64,000 nt of DNA, taken from assembly GCA_039805905.1 (NCBI GenBank), contig JBDIVM010000005.1, positions 263,067 to 327,066 on the forward strand, given 5' to 3'. This document shows, one piece after another, positions 62,908 through 64,000 of the stretch. The translations under genes and the position numbers were made by a program. The stretch is from Thermohalobaculum sp039805905 (GTDB lineage: Bacteria; Pseudomonadota; Alphaproteobacteria; Rhodobacterales; Rhodobacteraceae). Positions within the stretch are counted from its first letter, which is position 1. Every line of letters begins with the position of its first letter. The notes beneath the pieces are model-generated. The model was not told where the DNA came from and ran no database searches. It worked only from the letters and a program-made list of their open reading frames with translations.

Positions 62908-63141
62908 TCAGTGACCTGCGTGCTTTCCTGACCCCAATCCTATGCAAGTCGCGCACGGGGTAGCTGCTGGCGGATGGCGCCCACGAATGCCCTGGCTTGG
63001 CAGGCGGCCCAATGGCAGCTCACGCGCTCTTTCATGCTTCTCCCAACCAAGACCTTTCGCTGCAAATGAAGTCACAGCGGCATTCCATGCGCGTTGAAGA
63101 GGATCCGAAGCGCTAAAAAAACCAAAAAGTTGATTTCTCAT
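62908..63141 (-). CDS. Hypothetical 77-residue protein (weak)
   Basis: A 77-codon frame with a fair ribosome binding site (GGGAAGTAACC before ATG 63141). The N-terminal part (LFGFFSASDPLQRAWNAAV) looks protein-like, while the C-terminal half is Gly/Arg/Pro-rich with two close Cys. No family is recognised and no membrane segment is clear. It may be spurious. Confidence 0.3.
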   Translation of the reverse strand: MRNQLFGFFSASDPLQRAWNAAVTSFAAKGLGWEKHERARELPLGRLPSQGIRGRHPPAATPCATCIGLGSGKHAGH

Positions 63142-63273
63142 GGTTACTTCCCGTTATGGTTGTATTAGATAATTTGTTGTGCCTTAAATTTTTCTAATTC
63201 TAATCGTGATTATGCCCCGAATTGTTTCGATAAGGCAGTCCTCCGATCAACCTATACCAACTAGGGGAATAAC

Positions 63274-64000
63274 GTGGGTAACCAGTGTGTGACGCGTAGG
63301 AATCTCCCGATCACTTCAAAAGCGCACGGCTGTTATGCCGCAGCCATCGCGAACAATCACGAGCGCGCCTTCTGCGACGTTAGTCGATTGAACTTTGTTC
63401 GGTCTACTGCTCTAGCAGGGTTACTCTCGATGATGACGGCTCTACTGACAGGCTGCGGTTCTACCGCCGCTTATCATCGAGTCGACAACTATCTTGCATT
63501 GTGCGGGAACGGCACAGCTGACTGCGCTATGCGGACGCTTGCCATGGCACAATCGGGCAACCCAATGGGAGACCCCAAGTCCGCAGCTGACCAGGACGAT
63601 ACTTTCGGCCATGACGGCCGCGGCGACGAGGGCGATCACGGTCGCGGCGATGAAGGTCGCGGTGATGACGGCCGCGGCGACGAAGGCGATCAGGGTCGCG
63701 GCGATGACGGCCGCGGCGACGAGGGCGATCACGGTCGCGGCGATGACGGCCGCGGCGACGAAGGCGATCAGGGTCGCGGCGATGACGGCCGCGGCGACGA
63801 GGGCGATCACGGTCGCGGCGATGAAGGTCGCGGTGATGACGGCCGCGGCGACGAGGGCGGCCACGGCGATCACGGTCGCGGTGATGACGGCCGCGGCGAC
63901 GAGGGCGGCCACGGCGATCACGGTCGCGGTGATGACGGCCGCGGCGACGAGGGCGGCCACGGCGATCACGGTCGCGGTGATGACGGCCGCGGCGACGAGG
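63274..64000 (+). CDS. Predicted lipoprotein with a GRGDD/GRGDE repeat tail (3' end outside window)
   Basis: The frame from GTG 63274 stays open to the window end (242 codons, no stop). GTG follows AGGGGAATAAC, the same kind of ribosome binding site as the small gene at 62095. A hydrophobic stretch ends in the lipobox LLTGC (Cys about residue 67), which implies an exported, lipid-anchored protein; a start closer to the signal (a TTG near residue 41) is also possible. After a ~45-residue linker come ~130 residues made only of Gly, Arg, Asp, Glu, His and Gln, in units like GRGDDGRGDEGDH, with 19 RGD tripeptides. No family is recognised. The tail is probably disordered, acidic and may bind metal or cations. 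Confidence 0.6.
   Translation, partial: MGNQCVTRRNLPITSKAHGCYAAAIANNHERAFCDVSRLNFVRSTALAGLLSMMTALLTGCGSTAAYHRVDNYLALCGNGTADCAMRTLAMAQSGNPMGDPKSAADQDDTFGHDGRGDEGDHGRGDEGRGDDGRGDEGDQGRGDDGRGDEGDHGRGDDGRGDEGDQGRGDDGRGDEGDHGRGDEGRGDDGRGDEGGHGDHGRGDDGRGDEGGHGDHGRGDDGRGDEGGHGDHGRGDDGRGDE
63610..64000 (+). repeat. Coding minisatellite of 39-bp and 48-bp units
   Basis: The tail of the lipoprotein gene is a tandem array. Units of 39 bp (13 codons) recur at 63688, 63727 and 63766, with extra 15-bp GRGDx pieces between other units. Identical 48-bp units (16 codons) start at 63871, 63919 and 63967. All unit lengths are multiples of three, so changes in copy number keep the frame. The array runs off the window. 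Confidence 0.85.

Larger units (their letters stand above)
62700..63273. other. 574-bp stretch with little coding evidence
   Basis: The stretch starts with an 18/20 palindrome at 62708-62727. Its middle part has normal GC but only short frames, one of which (62908-63141, minus) is listed as a weak candidate. The last 130 bp are AT-rich and lead to the ribosome binding site of the RGD-repeat gene. Confidence 0.5.

Noticed and set aside
62769..62963. 64-codon plus-strand frame with MRYPTDLE, recalling the start of IS5-type transposases
   Set aside because: The similarity is limited to a few residues, the rest does not look like a transposase and no inverted repeats are seen.
63442..63969. 175-codon minus-strand frame encoding an Ala/Val-rich hydrophobic repeat
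   Set aside because: It is the mirror of the GRGDD repeat on the plus strand, has no good ribosome binding site or start, and the plus-strand frame has both a ribosome binding site and a lipobox.
63610..64000. Tandem repeats as a CRISPR array
   Set aside because: Repeats are contiguous coding units with no unique spacers, and no cas genes are in the window.

Overview
The window is a high-GC (roughly 70% G+C by eye) chromosomal segment from an alphaproteobacterium, most likely Rhodobacterales or a close relative. The reasons are an aerobic CobT cobaltochelatase subunit, a tmk-holB-tatD-MBL run, a LysR regulator starting MDWDKLRVFHAVADAG, a double cold-shock-domain protein followed by a DUF192 protein, and an alphaproteobacterial division and cell-wall (dcw) cluster that continues into lpxC, bamD and recN. 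No species can be named from sequence alone.

Bases 1-9,600 hold the 3' end of cobT, two small envelope-protein genes, a small membrane protein, two tail-to-tail tRNA-Ser genes, and a tightly coupled plus-strand run: SPOR lipoprotein, D,D-carboxypeptidase, tmk, holB, tatD, MBL hydrolase, AEC transporter. Bases 9,600-31,900 are ordinary metabolism and regulation: indolepyruvate ferredoxin oxidoreductase, an SDR/HxlR divergent pair, a secreted hypothetical, LysR, msrP, serB, class II DAHP synthase, a GlxA-type regulator overlapping a thioesterase gene, tRNA-Pro, DUF192 and CSD proteins, a lipoprotein, an M24B aminopeptidase, DUF427, a DASS transporter, a ClC channel, a second hot-dog thioesterase and a D-lactate dehydrogenase-type flavoprotein.

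Bases 31,900-55,900 carry the complete dcw cluster on the minus strand, transcribed right to left: mraZ, rsmH, ftsL, ftsI, murE, murF, mraY, murD, ftsW, murG, murC, an APC-type permease, murB, ddl, ftsQ, ftsA, ftsZ, then lpxC, bamD, recN and a 52-residue membrane microprotein. Most junctions are ATGA, GTGA or TGATG overlaps, so the genes are probably translationally coupled. Together they make UDP-MurNAc-pentapeptide, lipid II and the division septum, and link this to lipid A synthesis and outer-membrane protein assembly. The mraZ promoter carries four GTGG(G/A/T) boxes in exact 10-bp register, and its leader can form a strong hairpin. The RNase P RNA gene (rnpB) lies upstream on the same strand.

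Bases 56,800-61,150 contain an AmpD-like amidase, a Wza-type polysaccharide export lipoprotein, a PPP-type phosphatase and the 3' part of a Wzc-type tyrosine autokinase. The autokinase reading frame ends abruptly at about 61,156. From there to the window end the DNA changes character: it is AT-rich in places, gene-sparse, and carries small proteins without recognisable homology, each with a strong ribosome binding site. The last is a reading frame open to the window end, encoding a lipoprotein whose tail is a GRGDD/GRGDE repeat with 19 RGD tripeptides. This anomalous segment and the permease inside the dcw operon are the most unusual things here.
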